Below, piece after piece: positions 20,258 through 31,361 of a stretch of 64,000 bases of DNA. Location of the stretch: contig NZ_CP028901.1 of the NCBI RefSeq assembly GCF_003058465.1, forward strand, positions 3,596,001-3,660,000, read 5' to 3'. Source of the stretch: Orrella marina. Lineage in GTDB: Bacteria; Pseudomonadota; Gammaproteobacteria; Burkholderiales; Burkholderiaceae_B. Position 1 is the stretch's first letter; each line of letters starts with the position of its first letter. A program made the position numbers and the translations under genes. The notes below the pieces were generated by a model. That model was given only the letters and a program-made list of their open reading frames with translations, had not been told where the DNA came from and ran no database searches.

Positions 20258-20462
20258 ACGGGTCGAGCAGTCCAAGTTTCCAGGCTTGCGCGATGCATGC
20301 CTGACGCCCATAAACATTGAGTTTGCGGCTTGCGTTGCGCAAATGAAAGTTGACAGTGCTTTCGCTGAGTCCAAGTATCGTACCGATCTCCCAGCTCGTT
20401 TTTCCTTGGGACACCCATGCCAGACATTGCAGCTCTCGTCTGGATAGAGGTGCTTTGGTCAT
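20232..20462 (-). CDS. single-domain LuxR/GerE-type DNA-binding protein
   Basis: The 76-residue protein is nearly all helix-turn-helix: LSRRELQCLAWVSQGKTSWEIG, then ILGLSESTVNFHLRNASRKL, the recognition helix of the GerE family. No receiver or autoinducer domain is present. AGGAG sits eight bases before ATG 20462, which decides this start. An upstream in-frame start at 20573 would add 37 residues that look non-conserved. Its 3' end overlaps the lipoprotein gene tail-to-tail by 26 bases. Activity may depend on dimerisation or be set purely by expression. Target unknown. Confidence 0.8.
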   Translation of the reverse strand: MTKAPLSRRELQCLAWVSQGKTSWEIGTILGLSESTVNFHLRNASRKLNVYGRQACIAQAWKLGLLDPSIVEKETQ

Positions 20463-20762
20463 GTTGGTCTTTCTCCTGAAGTTGAGTTGAACACGTAAGT
20501 CGTGCAGCGATTGCTGTTGCCCGGTGTTGCCGGCTGGCATGTCCGGGAAGCAGGCGTAATCCGGATGCTGCATTAATTTTAGTGTGACATATTCGCAAGA
20601 CAGTCATGGCTCAATGCGTGACGGTCTACGTCATGCTCTGCCTTTCTGGCAGTCTGGGAGGCTATGCTGATGATGGTTCGTACGATACCTGTGACGCGCT
20701 TGCAGAGTGTCTGCTGTCCGCATGCGGGGCCTGGATGGTAAACTGGGCAGACAATTTTCGAA

Positions 20763-20818
20763 TGGCGCCGATTTGCTTGATCCGCTTGCGGGCGCCTCAC
20801 AAATCCAGCTAAAGAGGT
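20763..20818 (+). promoter_or_regulatory. SAM-II (SAM-alpha) riboswitch ahead of metX
   Basis: The leader just before metX carries the SAM-II core. P1 arms GGCGCC (20764-20769) and GGCGCC (20791-20796) flank the conserved GATTTG block and CTTGCG. They are followed by the pseudoknot strand CAAATC and the near-invariant AGCTAAA, then GAGG. AAGAGG, the metX ribosome site, is the 3' end of the pseudoknot. SAM binding would therefore hide it and block translation. SAM-II aptamers are established regulators of methionine genes, chiefly in Alphaproteobacteria. The fold here is inferred by eye from the consensus and was not computed. Confidence 0.85.
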
Positions 20819-20826
20819 CCGTCTAT

Positions 20827-22071
20827 ATGACAGAACCACTCTCGCCACAATTGCAGTCGAGTCAGCCAGAACGCATATCCGTTCAGACACTTGAAACCGC
20901 CATCCCAGGTTCAGTCGGAATCGTCCGAACCGAGTACTTTCACTTTGAGGAGCCACTGCCGCTAGACAGTGGCCAGTCCCTGAGTGATTACACGCTGGCT
21001 GTGCAGACCTACGGCACGCTGAACGCAGACCGGTCAAACGCTGTTTTGATCTGCCATGCACTGAACGCCTCTCACCACGTTGCGGGCTACAGTGAGGATG
21101 ATCCTGATCAGCTTGGCTGGTGGGACAACATGGTTGGCCCTGGAAAGCCGGTGGACACCAATATTTATTTCGTGATCGGTGTGAACAACCTCGGGTCCTG
21201 CTTCGGATCGACCGGGCCAGCCTCGATTCGTCCTGAAACCGGCAAGCCCTGGGGGGCTGCGTTTCCCGTGCTGACCGTCGAGGACTGGGTCCGTGCGCAG
21301 TCCCGCCTGGCGGACCGACTCGGAATCGAGCGGTTCGCTGCTGTGATGGGCGGCTCGCTAGGCGGGATGCAAGCTTTGAGTTGGTCCATCACCTGTCCGG
21401 ACAGACTCGCGCATTGCATTGTCATTGCCAGTACTCCAAAGCTGTCTGCACAGAACATCGGTTTTAACGAGGTTGCCCGCCGAGCCATCATCACTGATCC
21501 GGAGTTTCATGAGGGGGACTATTACGCGCATGGTGTCGTCCCCAAGCGTGGGTTGACCGTTGCGAGAATGATTGGTCACATTACATACTTGTCGGACGAC
21601 GACATGGCCCAGAAGTTCGGGAGGACACGTCGCGAGCCTGCTGAAAACGGCGCTTATCGTTATGACTATGGCGTCGAGTTCGAAGTGGAGTCCTATTTGC
21701 GCTATCAGGGGGAGAAGTTCTCCCGGTATTTTGATGCCAACACGTATCTTCTCATCACCAGGACGCTTGACTACTTTGATCCCGCGAGAAATACAGGAGG
21801 GGATCTGACGCGGTCACTCTCTGCTGCAACAGCGGACTTTCTACTTGTGTCCTTCACGACAGACTGGCGCTTTCCCCCTTCGCGTTCGCGGGAGATCGTT
21901 CAGGCTTTGCTGAACAACGAGCGACCTGTGACCTATGCGGAGATTGATGCCCCGCACGGGCACGACGCGTTTCTGCTCACTGATCCGAGATACCACGGTG
22001 TCGTGCGGGCGTACTTCGAGCGTATCGACAAGGCGCTAAAGCTTTCCCGGACTGGAGGCCATCATGAATAA
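20827..22071 (+). CDS. metX: homoserine O-acyltransferase (MetX type)
   Basis: Acylates homoserine, the committed step of methionine synthesis. An alpha/beta hydrolase of 414 residues, it has the nucleophile elbow [12 protein letters not shown], the conserved [13 protein letters not shown] near the oxyanion hole, and the C-terminal catalytic His in [10 protein letters not shown]. Start ATG 20827 lies right after the riboswitch-embedded ribosome site. Longer upstream starts would run through the aptamer and are rejected. Whether it uses acetyl- or succinyl-CoA cannot be told from sequence by eye; many proteobacterial MetX enzymes use succinyl-CoA. It overlaps metW by eight bases. Confidence 0.95.
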   Translation: MTEPLSPQLQSSQPERISVQTLETAIPGSVGIVRTEYFHFEEPLPLDSGQSLSDYTLAVQTYGTLNADRSNAVLICHALNASHHVAGYSEDDPDQLGWWDNMVGPGKPVDTNIYFVIGVNNLGSCFGSTGPASIRPETGKPWGAAFPVLTVEDWVRAQSRLADRLGIERFAAVMGGSLGGMQALSWSITCPDRLAHCIVIASTPKLSAQNIGFNEVARRAIITDPEFHEGDYYAHGVVPKRGLTVARMIGHITYLSDDDMAQKFGRTRREPAENGAYRYDYGVEFEVESYLRYQGEKFSRYFDANTYLLITRTLDYFDPARNTGGDLTRSLSAATADFLLVSFTTDWRFPPSRSREIVQALLNNERPVTYAEIDAPHGHDAFLLTDPRYHGVVRAYFERIDKALKLSRTGGHHE

Positions 22072-22663
22072 CCGCCTTCGCCCCGACTTGTTGAGAATTG
22101 CCCAGTGGGTTGATCCGGGTTCGCGCGCGCTGGATCTTGGGTGTGGGGATGGCGCGCTTCTCGAACATCTGAAGCTCACACGCAATGTGACTGGCGTCGG
22201 TGTGGAGATCGATGATGATCGGGTGCTGGCCAGCACCCAGCGCGGCGTGGATGTGCTTCAGCAGAACCTTGAGGAAGGTCTTGCTCTGTTTTCTGATCAA
22301 TGCTTTGACACGGTGGTGCTGTCCCAGACCCTTCAGTCGATGCACAAGACTGAGCATATTCTGCTCGAAATGGCCCGGGTTGCGCGCTACGGTATCGTTT
22401 CGTTCCCAAATTTCGGGTATTTTCCGCACGGCATTTCTCTGCTGCGCGGGCGTATGCCCGTCACTGGACAGATGCCATACGCCTGGTACAACACGCCCAA
22501 CATTCATTTGTGCACAATCAAGGACTTCGAGGATCTCGCCACAAAACTGGGGCTGCAGATTCTGGAGCGAGCGACCTACGGTCCCAAATCTGAAGTGAAG
22601 TGGCTCGCCGGATGGCGCGCGACGCTAGCCCTGTACCGGTTTACTTCAAAGTCTTTCACCTAG
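22064..22663 (+). CDS. metW: methionine biosynthesis protein MetW
   Basis: A class-I SAM-methyltransferase-fold protein that works with MetX; in several proteobacteria it is needed for acyltransferase activity. The 199-residue protein has the SAM-binding motif [14 protein letters not shown] near residue 24. It also has the MetW-typical segments [22 protein letters not shown] and [18 protein letters not shown]. The eight-base overlap with metX indicates translational coupling, so the riboswitch probably controls both genes. Confidence 0.95.
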   Translation: MNNRLRPDLLRIAQWVDPGSRALDLGCGDGALLEHLKLTRNVTGVGVEIDDDRVLASTQRGVDVLQQNLEEGLALFSDQCFDTVVLSQTLQSMHKTEHILLEMARVARYGIVSFPNFGYFPHGISLLRGRMPVTGQMPYAWYNTPNIHLCTIKDFEDLATKLGLQILERATYGPKSEVKWLAGWRATLALYRFTSKSFT

Positions 22664-22673
22664 ACGAGGTCTG

Positions 22674-23936
22674 ATGTCCATTCCGCTGAGTATCTATGTC
22701 GGCAGACGGGTCTCTCCTCTGTTGTTTTTAGGGTTTGCAAGTGGATTGCCACTGGCCCTGACCGGTGGAACGCTGCAAGCCTGGGCGACAGTCGAAAGCG
22801 TTTCTCTTCAGGAAATCGGCTTTCTGACGCTAGTAGGAACGGCTTACACGCTGAAGTTCATCTGGGCACCTCTGATCGACCGATACTCCCCTGGGTTTCT
22901 GGGGCGCAGACGGGGGTGGATGCTCATCACGCAGGTGCTGCTGGCGCTCGGACTGCTTGTGATGGGGCAGATTTCACCGGCGACCTCGCTGGGTGCGATT
23001 GCAGTGATGGCGGTGCTGGTGGCGTTTCTGTCCGCGACCCAGGATATTGCGTTCGACGCCTATCGGACAGACGTGCTGGCCACTTATGAACGCGGGGCGG
23101 GGGCGGCACTTTCGGTGCTTGGATACCGTCTGGCAATGCTGGTCTCTGGTGGCTTTGCGCTGGTCGTTGCTGATCAGTGGCTAGGCTGGTCGAGTATGTA
23201 TTCCCTGATGGGCGGTCTGATGTTGCTGACTGCACTCGCAACGTTGTGGGCGCCTGAACCATCTAATCCGGGGCAGGCCCCTCGTTCGCTGGAGGAGGCT
23301 GTAACAGCGCCGCTGGGGGAGTTTTTTCGCAGACCAGAGGCTTGGGCACTGCTGCTGATGATTGTTCTTTACAAGCTCGGAGATGCCTTTGCAGGTGCGT
23401 TGTCGACAACGTTCCTGATTCGGGGAGCCGGGTTCAGTCCGACCGAGGTCGGTACGGTCAACAAGATACTTGGATTGAGTGCGACTATTCTAGGTGCGCT
23501 TTTTGGTGGAGCCTTGATGGCTCGTCTGGGCTTGTTCAGGTCGTTGCTGTTTTTCGGGGGGCTACAGGCTGTCTCAAATCTCGGCTACTGGGTCATCGCC
23601 GTGGGACCGCACAACGTATGGCTGATGGCAGCCGGTGTCGCGCTTGAGAACTTGTGTGGCGGAATGGGGACTGCTGCCTTTGTTGCTTTGTTGATGGGGC
23701 TGTGCAAGCAGGAGTTTTCTGCGACGCAATTTGCTCTTCTCTCAGCACTCTCAGCGGTCGGTCGTACTTATCTTGCAGGCCCGCTCACACCACCACTGGT
23801 TGAGAAGCTGGACTGGCCCGGATTTTTTCTCGTGACCGTGCTGATCGCGCTGCCCGGAATCTGGTTGTTGTGGATCCGGCGGGCAGATATCGAGCGAATC
23901 GATATGCAAGGTATGCAAGAGGATCGAGCTAACTGA
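22674..23936 (+). CDS. ampG: AmpG-like muropeptide permease (MFS)
   Basis: An inner-membrane MFS transporter, predicted to import anhydromuropeptides for cell-wall recycling. The 420-residue protein starts with the AmpG-typical segment around LLFLGFASGLPLALTGGTLQAW. It also has the LKFIWAPLIDRY motif, the conserved ATQDIAFDAYRTD, and 10-12 hydrophobic segments. It follows metW by only 10 bases, so it may share the metX transcript. That is an odd functional partner for methionine synthesis. A hairpin (GGCGAC/GTCGCC, 23949-23970) follows. Confidence 0.87.
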   Translation: MSIPLSIYVGRRVSPLLFLGFASGLPLALTGGTLQAWATVESVSLQEIGFLTLVGTAYTLKFIWAPLIDRYSPGFLGRRRGWMLITQVLLALGLLVMGQISPATSLGAIAVMAVLVAFLSATQDIAFDAYRTDVLATYERGAGAALSVLGYRLAMLVSGGFALVVADQWLGWSSMYSLMGGLMLLTALATLWAPEPSNPGQAPRSLEEAVTAPLGEFFRRPEAWALLLMIVLYKLGDAFAGALSTTFLIRGAGFSPTEVGTVNKILGLSATILGALFGGALMARLGLFRSLLFFGGLQAVSNLGYWVIAVGPHNVWLMAAGVALENLCGGMGTAAFVALLMGLCKQEFSATQFALLSALSAVGRTYLAGPLTPPLVEKLDWPGFFLVTVLIALPGIWLLWIRRADIERIDMQGMQEDRAN

Positions 23937-24064
23937 CGATTGACAACCGGCGACTGTCGAGTCTGTCGCCAAGTGGAACAGCCCTGATCCTTCAGGCCTT
24001 GCCTGCGGGAATTGTGATGAGAAGTCATCCACGATCTTCTACCCGCATTTTCAGTCATTTTTGA

Positions 24065-24937
24065 TCAGCTGCGTTTCGCTCTGACGATCAGAACATCGCA
24101 GCGCAGCAGTGTCAGCAATTGCTCTGCAATACTGCCCATCGCAGTTTTGAGAATCCCTGTCGCGCCATGCGTGCCCAGCACCACCAGTTCGATGTGATGT
24201 TCCTGAACAAAACGGGGAATCGTCTGTCCGGGAGCGCCAAATTCGACAACCGTCGCAGGCAGTTTTTGTGGGTCAAGTCCCTCTGTCTGCTTCACAAAGT
24301 CCTCTGCCTCCTTTTGCAGATGACGGGTTCGTTCATCGATCGTCGCCTGGTCAAGATCGCGCACACCAGCCACTTCGTCAAAGCTGTGGAACACCGTCAT
24401 CATCTCGAATGGAATCAGTGTGGCTGCGGTCTGCAGTGCGTGGCGTGAGCTGCCTGAGAAGTCGGTTCCGGAAAGCACGTGATGATAGGTTGCGTCCGGG
24501 CGGTTTCTCACAACCAGAAGAGGAGTCTCTGCTTCACGTGCCACGCGTTCTACGGTGCTGCCGAGCATGATTCGGCCAAGGGACTCATCTCTGGCTGTGC
24601 CTGAGACAATCATCGAGCAGTGATGACTCTGTGTGACATCCTTGATCACATCAATGGGATAGCCAATCTCGACCAGAACCTCGAGTTCGACATCAGCACC
24701 TTTGAGGTCGTCGGCCAGCCTTTGCTGAGCCACTTCCTGATGCTGTTTGTGTACCGTCGCCCAGGACGGAAGAATGAGCCGACTCAGAAACGAGGGCTCA
24801 ATGACGTGAAGAGCAATCAGCTTCACGTTGTGATGTCTGGCCAGACTGACTGCCCGATCCAGAGCGCGGTCACAGCGTGGACTGAGATCGGTGATCAGAA
24901 GGATCGGACCGCTAGCGGTAGTAGATTGCGAAGCCAT
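24065..24937 (-). CDS. tandem-domain universal stress protein
   Basis: Two UspA domains in one 290-residue chain. Domain 1 is about residues 10-145 (ILLITDLSPRCDRALDRAV ... RIMLGSTVERVAREAETPLLVV). Domain 2 is about 150-290 (HHVLSGTDFSGSSRHALQTA ... LGTHGATGILKTAMGSIAEQLL). Both carry a G-x2-G-x(9)-G-S/T-like ATP-binding ending, more intact in domain 2. ATG 24937 is preceded by GGAGA at six bases; the 13-codon upstream extension is unlikely. It stands alone, convergent with ampG. Cytosolic stress role inferred from family. Confidence 0.9.
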   Translation of the reverse strand: MASQSTTASGPILLITDLSPRCDRALDRAVSLARHHNVKLIALHVIEPSFLSRLILPSWATVHKQHQEVAQQRLADDLKGADVELEVLVEIGYPIDVIKDVTQSHHCSMIVSGTARDESLGRIMLGSTVERVAREAETPLLVVRNRPDATYHHVLSGTDFSGSSRHALQTAATLIPFEMMTVFHSFDEVAGVRDLDQATIDERTRHLQKEAEDFVKQTEGLDPQKLPATVVEFGAPGQTIPRFVQEHHIELVVLGTHGATGILKTAMGSIAEQLLTLLRCDVLIVRAKRS

Positions 24938-25040
24938 GGAGTCTCCGGTGCAGGCTGATGTCAAAGGGATAATCATAGTCCAGCAGCATGCTGGACAAGT
25001 ACTGTGCAGATCTGTCTGGTTTCAGCTGTAATACGCCAGG

Positions 25041-25838
25041 TCAGATCACTGGCAATTGCCAATCGTAGTCAATGGTCAGGGGAGCGTGATCCGAGAATCT
25101 TTCGTCCTTGTAGATCTTTGGGTTGGAGGCCTTTCCTGCGATGCCTGGTGTTGCGATCTGATAGTCAATGCGCCAGCCCACGTTTTTGGCCCAGGCCTGC
25201 CCTCTGTTGCTCCACCAGGTGTACTGATCCTCGCCTGGTTCAAGCTTGCGGAACACGTCGACCAGGCCGATCTCTTCGAAGATCCGGTCAAGCCATGCGC
25301 GCTCCTCTGGCAGAAACCCGGAGTTCTTGCGGTTGCCACGCCAGTTCTTGAGGTCGATCTCCTTGTGCGCAATGTTCCAGTCACCACACACAATCAATTC
25401 CTGCCCGCTTTCGCGGTGCTCCTTCATGCGGTCTTCCAGCCATGGAAGAAAGGCATCCAGGAATCGCATCTTGACCGCCTGTCGTTCATCTCCGCTGGAG
25501 CCTGAAGGCAGATACGCGCTAGCGATGGTGAGTCCAGGCCAGCGGGCGACGATCAACCTTCCTTCGTGGTCGAACTCGGGAATACCGATGCCGGGGTGTA
25601 CCTGTTCGGCTTGTGCATTCAGGTAAAGTCCGACGCCGCTGTAGCCCTTCTTCTGTGCGAAGTGAAAGTGCCCGGTGTAAGGGGCAGGGTCGGTGAGAGA
25701 CTCATCCAGATCCTGTGCGTGTGCCTTGAGTTCCTGCAGGCAGACCACGTCTGCCCGGTTGATGGCAAGCCAGTCTGCCAGCCCTTTGCGAAAGGCGCTG
25801 CGCAGGCCATTAACGTTTATTGAAGTCACACGAAGCAC
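25041..25838 (-). CDS. xth: exodeoxyribonuclease III
   Basis: An AP endonuclease and 3'-5' exonuclease of the base-excision repair pathway. The 265-residue protein has the ExoIII motifs SINVNGLRSA, the metal-binding glutamate in CLQELKA, YSGVGLY, the CGDWNIAHKEIDL catalytic stretch and the C-terminal WRIDYQIAT ... SDHAPLTIDY with the general-base histidine. The start is GTG at 25838, preceded by AAGGGGA. It is divergent from pyrE with a 60-base shared upstream region, so their promoters must be close or overlap. Confidence 0.96.
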   Translation of the reverse strand: MLRVTSINVNGLRSAFRKGLADWLAINRADVVCLQELKAHAQDLDESLTDPAPYTGHFHFAQKKGYSGVGLYLNAQAEQVHPGIGIPEFDHEGRLIVARWPGLTIASAYLPSGSSGDERQAVKMRFLDAFLPWLEDRMKEHRESGQELIVCGDWNIAHKEIDLKNWRGNRKNSGFLPEERAWLDRIFEEIGLVDVFRKLEPGEDQYTWWSNRGQAWAKNVGWRIDYQIATPGIAGKASNPKIYKDERFSDHAPLTIDYDWQLPVI

Positions 25839-25898
25839 AGAATTCCCCTTGAGTGAGATAATGACAGCTGATCCAACAATTCACGCTCCAAGTGTCAA

Positions 25899-26597
25899 AT
25901 GCCTAACAATCCACCATCGTATGACCGGGAAACTTTTGTGCGCTTCGCGCTGCAAGAAGGTGTGCTCAAGTTCGGCCGGTTTCTGACCAAGTCTGGTCGA
26001 TACAGTCCATACTTCTTCAATGCCGGATTGTTCAACACGGGAGCCAGTGTCGGACGATTGGGGCAATTTTACGCACATGCCCTGATCGAGTCTGGTTTGC
26101 CCTTTGATATGCTGTTTGGCCCAGCCTACAAAGGAATACCGCTGGCGACGGCTACTGCCATGGCGCTGGCGCAAGTTGCGCAGGCAAACGTCGGTTCCGT
26201 GCCGTTTGCCTTCAACCGCAAAGAAGCCAAAGATCACGGTGAAGGCGGCTTGCTGGTTGGTGCGCCGCTACAAGGTCGTGTCGTCATTGTCGATGACGTC
26301 ATCACGGCCGGCACTTCGGTGCGCGAGTCGGTCGATATCATTCGTGCGCAGGGAGCTGAGCCGGCTGGTGTGTTGATTGCGCTCGACCGGATGGAACGCG
26401 CAGGGCCTGATGGCGACCTGACACCCGGATCCGCCGTGCAGGATGTCGAGCAAAGGTATGGCCTGCCTGTCATCGCCATCGCGGACCTCACCGACATCCT
26501 GACCTTGCTTGCAACCGATCCGACCTTTGCCGAGCACGAGCAGGCGGTGCTGACGTATCGCGACCGGTACGGTATTAAAGACAGCCGTTCGTTCTGA
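25899..26597 (+). CDS. pyrE: orotate phosphoribosyltransferase
   Basis: Forms OMP from orotate and PRPP in pyrimidine synthesis. The 232-residue protein has the PRPP-binding motif [17 protein letters not shown] in mid-sequence, the substrate loop containing [13 protein letters not shown], and the N-terminal [21 protein letters not shown]. Length is normal for the proteobacterial dimeric enzyme. A hairpin follows within seven bases of the stop, and gatB converges from the right. No attenuator-like element is obvious in the 60-base leader. Confidence 0.96.
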   Translation: MPNNPPSYDRETFVRFALQEGVLKFGRFLTKSGRYSPYFFNAGLFNTGASVGRLGQFYAHALIESGLPFDMLFGPAYKGIPLATATAMALAQVAQANVGSVPFAFNRKEAKDHGEGGLLVGAPLQGRVVIVDDVITAGTSVRESVDIIRAQGAEPAGVLIALDRMERAGPDGDLTPGSAVQDVEQRYGLPVIAIADLTDILTLLATDPTFAEHEQAVLTYRDRYGIKDSRSF

Positions 26598-26603
26598 AAA
26601 CAG

Positions 26604-26637
26604 ACATGCCCGCAGGGAGTTCTCCGTGCGGGCATGT
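26604..26637. terminator. terminator between convergent pyrE and gatB
   Basis: ACATGCCCGCA and TGCGGGCATGT form a perfect 11-bp stem. The 12-base centre can pair further (GGAG with CTCC). Only two or three T residues follow on each side, so termination is probable but not textbook. Confidence 0.75.
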
Positions 26638-26687
26638 TTCAGGCGGGTGCCGGGGGACTGATTCCTGTGTCAGCAGTTACTGGATCG

Positions 26688-28145
26688 TCATCCGTCGAGG
26701 CGTTGTTTGAGTAGTTCGTTGACCTGCGCGGGGTTGGCTTTACCTTTGGCGAGCTTCATGACCTGGCCAACCAGCGAGTTGAAGGCTTTCTGCTTTCCAG
26801 CGCGATACTCCTCGACGATGGCGGCATGGTTTGCAATGACTTCATCGACCATTGCTCCGATCGCTGCGGTGTCGCTGATCTGCTTGAGTCCTTTTTTCTC
26901 GATGATGCTATCGGCGTTCGCTGAGTCGCCGTCCTGCCACATGTCGGCAAACACCTCTCTGGCAATCTTGTTCGAGATGGTTCCATCGGCAATCCGTACG
27001 AGAAGTCCTGCCAGCGTGCCGGGGGAAACCGGACAACTCGCCAGCTCCATCTCGTCCCTGTTCAGTGCAGCCGCGACCTCGCCCATGAGCCAGTTGGCGG
27101 CAAGTTTTGCCTGACCGTCGGGAAGCCCTTTGACCAGCTCTTCAAAGTATCGGGCCGTATCCAGGTCCTGGCATATCTGCTGCGCATCCGCATGGGACAG
27201 ACCGTAATCTGCTGTCAGCCGGTTCAGCATCTGCTGTGGTAACTCGGGCATCTCGGTGCGAACACGGTCGACCCATTCCTGTGTGATCACCAGCGGGGGT
27301 AGATCCGGATCAGGGAAATACCGGTAGTCATGTGCATCTTCCTTGCTACGCATGCTACGAGTCTCGTCCCGGTCGGCATCGTACAAACGCGTTTCCTGGA
27401 TGATTGTGCCGCCACTTTCAAGGACGTCAATCTGACGCTCCACCTCGTACAGAATGGCACGTTCGAGGAAACGGAAAGAGTTGACGTTCTTGGTTTCCGT
27501 GCGGGTGCCAAACTCCTTCTGTCCTTCTGGACGTACGGATACATTGGCATCGATCCGGAATGAGCCTTCCTGCATATTGCCATCGCAGATCCCTAGCCAG
27601 ACGACCAGTCCGTGAAGGGCTTTTGCGTATGCGACGGCTTCAGCGGCTGATCGCATGTTGGGTTCGGAAACGATCTCAAGCAGAGGGGTGCCTGCACGAT
27701 TCAGGTCTATGCCCGAGCAGGCCAGGCCCGCAGGGTCGGTGAAATTCTCGTGAATAGATTTGCCCGCATCTTCTTCCAGGTGCGCGCGAGTGAGTTCGAA
27801 CTGTCGTGGCTCACCATCGACCACGCAATGTATCACCCCTGCGCTCACGACAGGGATCTCGTACTGGCTGATCTGGTAGTTCTTGGGCAGATCCGGGTAG
27901 AAGTAGTTCTTGCGCGCAAAGATCGATCGCGGTGCGATGTCAGCCTGAACCGCCAGTCCCAGACGAATGGCACACTCGACTGCCGACCGGTTCAGTACGG
28001 GCAATGAACCCGGTAATGCCATGTCGACTTCGTTTGCCTGGGTGTTTGGGGCTGCACCATAGCGGGTCGAACTGCGCGAAAAAATCTTGCTTTGAGTGGC
28101 TAGCTGGACGTGCGTTTCCAGGCCGATGACAACTTCCCATTTCAT
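26688..28145 (-). CDS. gatB: Asp-tRNA(Asn)/Glu-tRNA(Gln) amidotransferase subunit B
   Basis: The tRNA-binding kinase subunit of GatCAB. It activates the side chain of misacylated Asp-tRNA(Asn) or Glu-tRNA(Gln). The 485-residue protein begins [20 protein letters not shown] and has the conserved [33 protein letters not shown] and a C-terminal YqeY-like helical domain ending [17 protein letters not shown]. Its ATG overlaps the gatA stop (ATGA), showing translational coupling. It is the last gene of gatC-gatA-gatB. Confidence 0.98.
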   Translation of the reverse strand: MKWEVVIGLETHVQLATQSKIFSRSSTRYGAAPNTQANEVDMALPGSLPVLNRSAVECAIRLGLAVQADIAPRSIFARKNYFYPDLPKNYQISQYEIPVVSAGVIHCVVDGEPRQFELTRAHLEEDAGKSIHENFTDPAGLACSGIDLNRAGTPLLEIVSEPNMRSAAEAVAYAKALHGLVVWLGICDGNMQEGSFRIDANVSVRPEGQKEFGTRTETKNVNSFRFLERAILYEVERQIDVLESGGTIIQETRLYDADRDETRSMRSKEDAHDYRYFPDPDLPPLVITQEWVDRVRTEMPELPQQMLNRLTADYGLSHADAQQICQDLDTARYFEELVKGLPDGQAKLAANWLMGEVAAALNRDEMELASCPVSPGTLAGLLVRIADGTISNKIAREVFADMWQDGDSANADSIIEKKGLKQISDTAAIGAMVDEVIANHAAIVEEYRAGKQKAFNSLVGQVMKLAKGKANPAQVNELLKQRLDG

Positions 28146-29671
28146 TGGCTGACTCCCGGGCGACGCTGATGCCAGTCTGTGTGTTGCTGAAACTGCGTTG
28201 CCACAGCAAGCAACCTGCCTTCATCAAAATAATGACCGATCAGCTGCAGACCTACCGGCAGATCCTGGCCCCGATGGCCTTTTGCAAAGCCGCAGGGAAT
28301 CGACATGGCAGGCAGTCCAGCGAGGTTCACGCCGAGGGTGTAGATGTCCCCAAGCCATTCGGCGGTCGGGTCTGATGTCTGGCTGCCAATGGCCGGCGCG
28401 ACGGTCGGGCTTACAGGCCCCAGAATAAGATCACACTGCTCGGTGAGGGCCTGATTGAAGTCCTGGGCAATCATCCTGCGTAGCTTCTGCGCCTGCAGGT
28501 AGTAGGCGTCGTAGTAACCGTGAGAGAGAACGTAGGTGCCGATCATGATTCGCTTGCGGACTTCGTCGCCAAACCCTTCGGTCCTGGACCTTGCCTGCAT
28601 CTGCTCAAGGTCCTTGTAATGCTGGGTTCGGTGCCCGTAGCGTACCGCATCATAGCGAGCCAGGTTGCTGGAGGCCTCGGCTGGGGCGATCACGTAATAG
28701 GCAGGAATGCACAGCCGGGTGTTGGGCAGGGAAATGTCGACCCGGGTTGCTCCGAGTCCGACCAGCTGATCAATGCCTTCCTGGACGGCTTGCCCAACGC
28801 CAGCGTCGAGTCCGTCGTCGAAATATTCGCGAGGAACTCCGATGCGCAACCCTTTGAGCGGTTGCCGGGGGTCTGCAGAATCGAGCAGACCCTGGTAGTG
28901 GGAAAGGATGCGGCCGGGTGCGTTAGCCTGTCCATGACACTTCTGGATCGAGGTTGCATCCCGCTCGTCAAACACGCTTATCGAGTCGAGCAGCAGTGCC
29001 AGATCATCCGCGCTGCGCGCGAGCACGCCCGCCTGGTCCAGGCTGGATGCGTAGGCGATCATCCCGAAACGCGAAACCATGCCATAAGTCGGTTTGATTC
29101 CGCTGATACCGCACAGGGCTGCCGGCTGTCTGACCGAGCCGCCCGTGTCGGTGCCAGTTGCTGCCATGACAAGCCCTGCCGCAACTGCCGCTGCCGAACC
29201 GCCAGAAGAACCGCCTGGAACCACGTCAGGATCCCAGGGATTCAGTACTGGGCCAAACACGCAGTGTTCGTTACCCGATCCCATCGCAAACTCGTCGCAG
29301 CTGACTTTGCCGAGGCAGACGGTGCCCACGTTTTTTAGTGAATCGACAACAGTAGCGTTGAACGGACTTGTGTAGTTCTGCAGCATCTTGCTGCCCGCGG
29401 TTGTGCGCCAGCCTTGCGTCACGAAGATGTCTTTGTGGGCAAGCGGGACGCCGGCCAGCAGATTGTCAGGGTTGTCGTGCTTGATCTGTTCCGCGGATCG
29501 GGCCTGATCAAGCGTCAGATCTGCATTGGTGTCTACGAATGCGTTCAGGGATTGCTGGGATTCGATATCCTGCAAAAGTTGCTGGGCGAGTTCTACGGCA
29601 CTCAGCTTGCGTGCGGCAAACGCCGCGCCGAGATCCCGGATTCCGGTAAATGAGTTGAGAGCTGTTTTCAT
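28142..29671 (-). CDS. gatA: Asp-tRNA(Asn)/Glu-tRNA(Gln) amidotransferase subunit A
   Basis: The amidase subunit, which frees ammonia from glutamine or asparagine for tRNA amidation. The 509-residue protein has the amidase-signature Ser-cisSer-Lys triad: lysine in AHKDIF, cis-serine within [16 protein letters not shown], and nucleophile serine in [14 protein letters not shown] chose ATG 29671, three bases after the gatC stop, over the TTG one codon earlier. Sandwiched between gatC and gatB in a tight operon. Full length with no altered catalytic residue. Confidence 0.98.
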   Translation of the reverse strand: MKTALNSFTGIRDLGAAFAARKLSAVELAQQLLQDIESQQSLNAFVDTNADLTLDQARSAEQIKHDNPDNLLAGVPLAHKDIFVTQGWRTTAGSKMLQNYTSPFNATVVDSLKNVGTVCLGKVSCDEFAMGSGNEHCVFGPVLNPWDPDVVPGGSSGGSAAAVAAGLVMAATGTDTGGSVRQPAALCGISGIKPTYGMVSRFGMIAYASSLDQAGVLARSADDLALLLDSISVFDERDATSIQKCHGQANAPGRILSHYQGLLDSADPRQPLKGLRIGVPREYFDDGLDAGVGQAVQEGIDQLVGLGATRVDISLPNTRLCIPAYYVIAPAEASSNLARYDAVRYGHRTQHYKDLEQMQARSRTEGFGDEVRKRIMIGTYVLSHGYYDAYYLQAQKLRRMIAQDFNQALTEQCDLILGPVSPTVAPAIGSQTSDPTAEWLGDIYTLGVNLAGLPAMSIPCGFAKGHRGQDLPVGLQLIGHYFDEGRLLAVATQFQQHTDWHQRRPGVSQ

Positions 29672-29674
29672 CAA

Positions 29675-29983
29675 TTACTCGATAACGCGAGGAACAAGGA
29701 ACAGACCCTCTTCCTGTGCGGGCGCGTTTGCCATCAGCTGGCGCCTTGCTTCAGTGGAGTTTGTTGGCAGTGCCTCATCTGTTCTCAGCCGCAGTTCGAT
29801 ATCCTGAAGTGCCGATAGCGGGTGTGTCAGGGGCTCTACACCCGTCGTGTCAACCGACTGCAGTGTTTCGATCAGATCGAGCACCTGGTTGAGTTCAGTC
29901 TGCATCAGAGTGGACTGTTCTTCGCTCAGTTCGAGACGGGCAAGGCGGGCAATACGCGCCACGTCTTCTGTTGTCAGTGCCAT
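29675..29983 (-). CDS. gatC: Asp-tRNA(Asn)/Glu-tRNA(Gln) amidotransferase subunit C
   Basis: A small scaffold protein that wraps GatA and GatB together. At 102 residues from ATG 29983 it matches the family. It starts MALTTEDVARIARLARLELS and ends GLFLVPRVIE. AGGAA lies six bases upstream and decides this start; the longer reading to 30109 adds unconserved residues. It is the first gene of gatCAB, divergent from mreB across a 263-base shared control region. Confidence 0.97.
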   Translation of the reverse strand: MALTTEDVARIARLARLELSEEQSTLMQTELNQVLDLIETLQSVDTTGVEPLTHPLSALQDIELRLRTDEALPTNSTEARRQLMANAPAQEEGLFLVPRVIE

Positions 29984-31290
<1,307 letters not shown>

Positions 31291-31361
31291 ACTTTTTGGT
31301 CCGGTGTTGCGAAGCCTGGCCCAGCGGTTGAACGCAGGGCTGGCTTGTCATAGGAAAGTCC

